43,777 nucleotides of DNA from NCBI GenBank assembly GCA_018239675.1, contig JAFEGX010000027.1, forward strand, positions 1 through 43,777, written 5' to 3'. Shown one piece after another: positions 42,501 through 43,777 of the stretch (positions are counted from its first letter, which is position 1; each line of letters opens with the position of its first letter). Position numbers and translations under genes: made by a program. A model generated the notes under the pieces. It worked only from the letters and a program-made list of their open reading frames with translations, was not told the DNA's origin and searched no databases. Origin of the DNA: Verrucomicrobiota bacterium (GTDB taxonomy: Bacteria; Verrucomicrobiota; Verrucomicrobiia; Opitutales; Opitutaceae).

Positions 42501-43777
<1,277 letters not shown>

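Overview
The window is a gene-dense, high-GC stretch of bacterial chromosome (about two thirds G+C in lines I counted by hand). Gene content and style point to a Verrucomicrobiota of the Opitutaceae type. The pointers are a 743-aa monomeric isocitrate dehydrogenase, periplasmic sugar-type enzymes, GH4 and WbsX/GH99-like proteins, start codons preceded by C-rich tracts instead of Shine-Dalgarno sequences, and many short-period intergenic repeats. The taxonomic call is inference from protein and repeat style; no rRNA is present. I see no CRISPR array, transposase, phage gene or replication origin.

Layout. 0-6.5 kb is biosynthetic: asd, a tRNA-Val placed directly before ilvN-ilvC, hemC-hemD, a DegT-type aminotransferase and trpF. 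6.5-9 kb on the minus strand is an alkylation-repair operon (DUF1203, Ada/AlkA fusion, Ogt). 9-20 kb is housekeeping: YqeY, S4 protein, DTW-domain enzyme, ffh, a class I aminotransferase, der, fmt, a LysM protein, parB, secG, a lipoprotein-sorting-like protein and a HAD phosphatase. 20.8-31 kb is mixed: a WbsX/GH99-like protein, a UgpC/MalK-type ATPase without its permeases, a tandem ribbon-helix-helix protein, an aspartate aminotransferase, a sulfurtransferase, DoxX, a TonB C-terminal protein, icd, a DUF4337 protein and a GreA/GreB-like factor. 31-35 kb looks like a carbohydrate locus: an esterase-cupin fusion, an AraC regulator and a divergent GH4 glycosidase. 35.1-36.1 kb is a small lower-GC accessory island holding a DUF2188 protein and a TIR-like/deoxyribosyltransferase-like protein of the FINCPFD type. 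36.1-43.8 kb returns to core genes: isoaspartyl peptidase, GNAT, GlsB/YeaQ, rsmA, trpC, mazG, xerC/D and a 5'-truncated hemL running off the end.

The most unusual signal is in the gaps between genes. About a dozen intergenic regions carry degenerate arrays built of words with a strict 7-nt period (ilvC leader, after hemD, trpF/ogt, ffh/aminotransferase, fmt/LysM, parB/secG, both sides of the accessory island, before GlsB) or a 9-nt period (12.2-13.5 kb, 27.1, 31.1, 37.7 and 42.4 kb). Most have an inverted partner, so the transcript could fold into a hairpin of 14-32 bp. They differ in wording but share architecture, and two related copies bracket the accessory island; one has run into and extended the island's second gene. 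I regard these arrays, and the island they bracket, as the best candidates for something undescribed.
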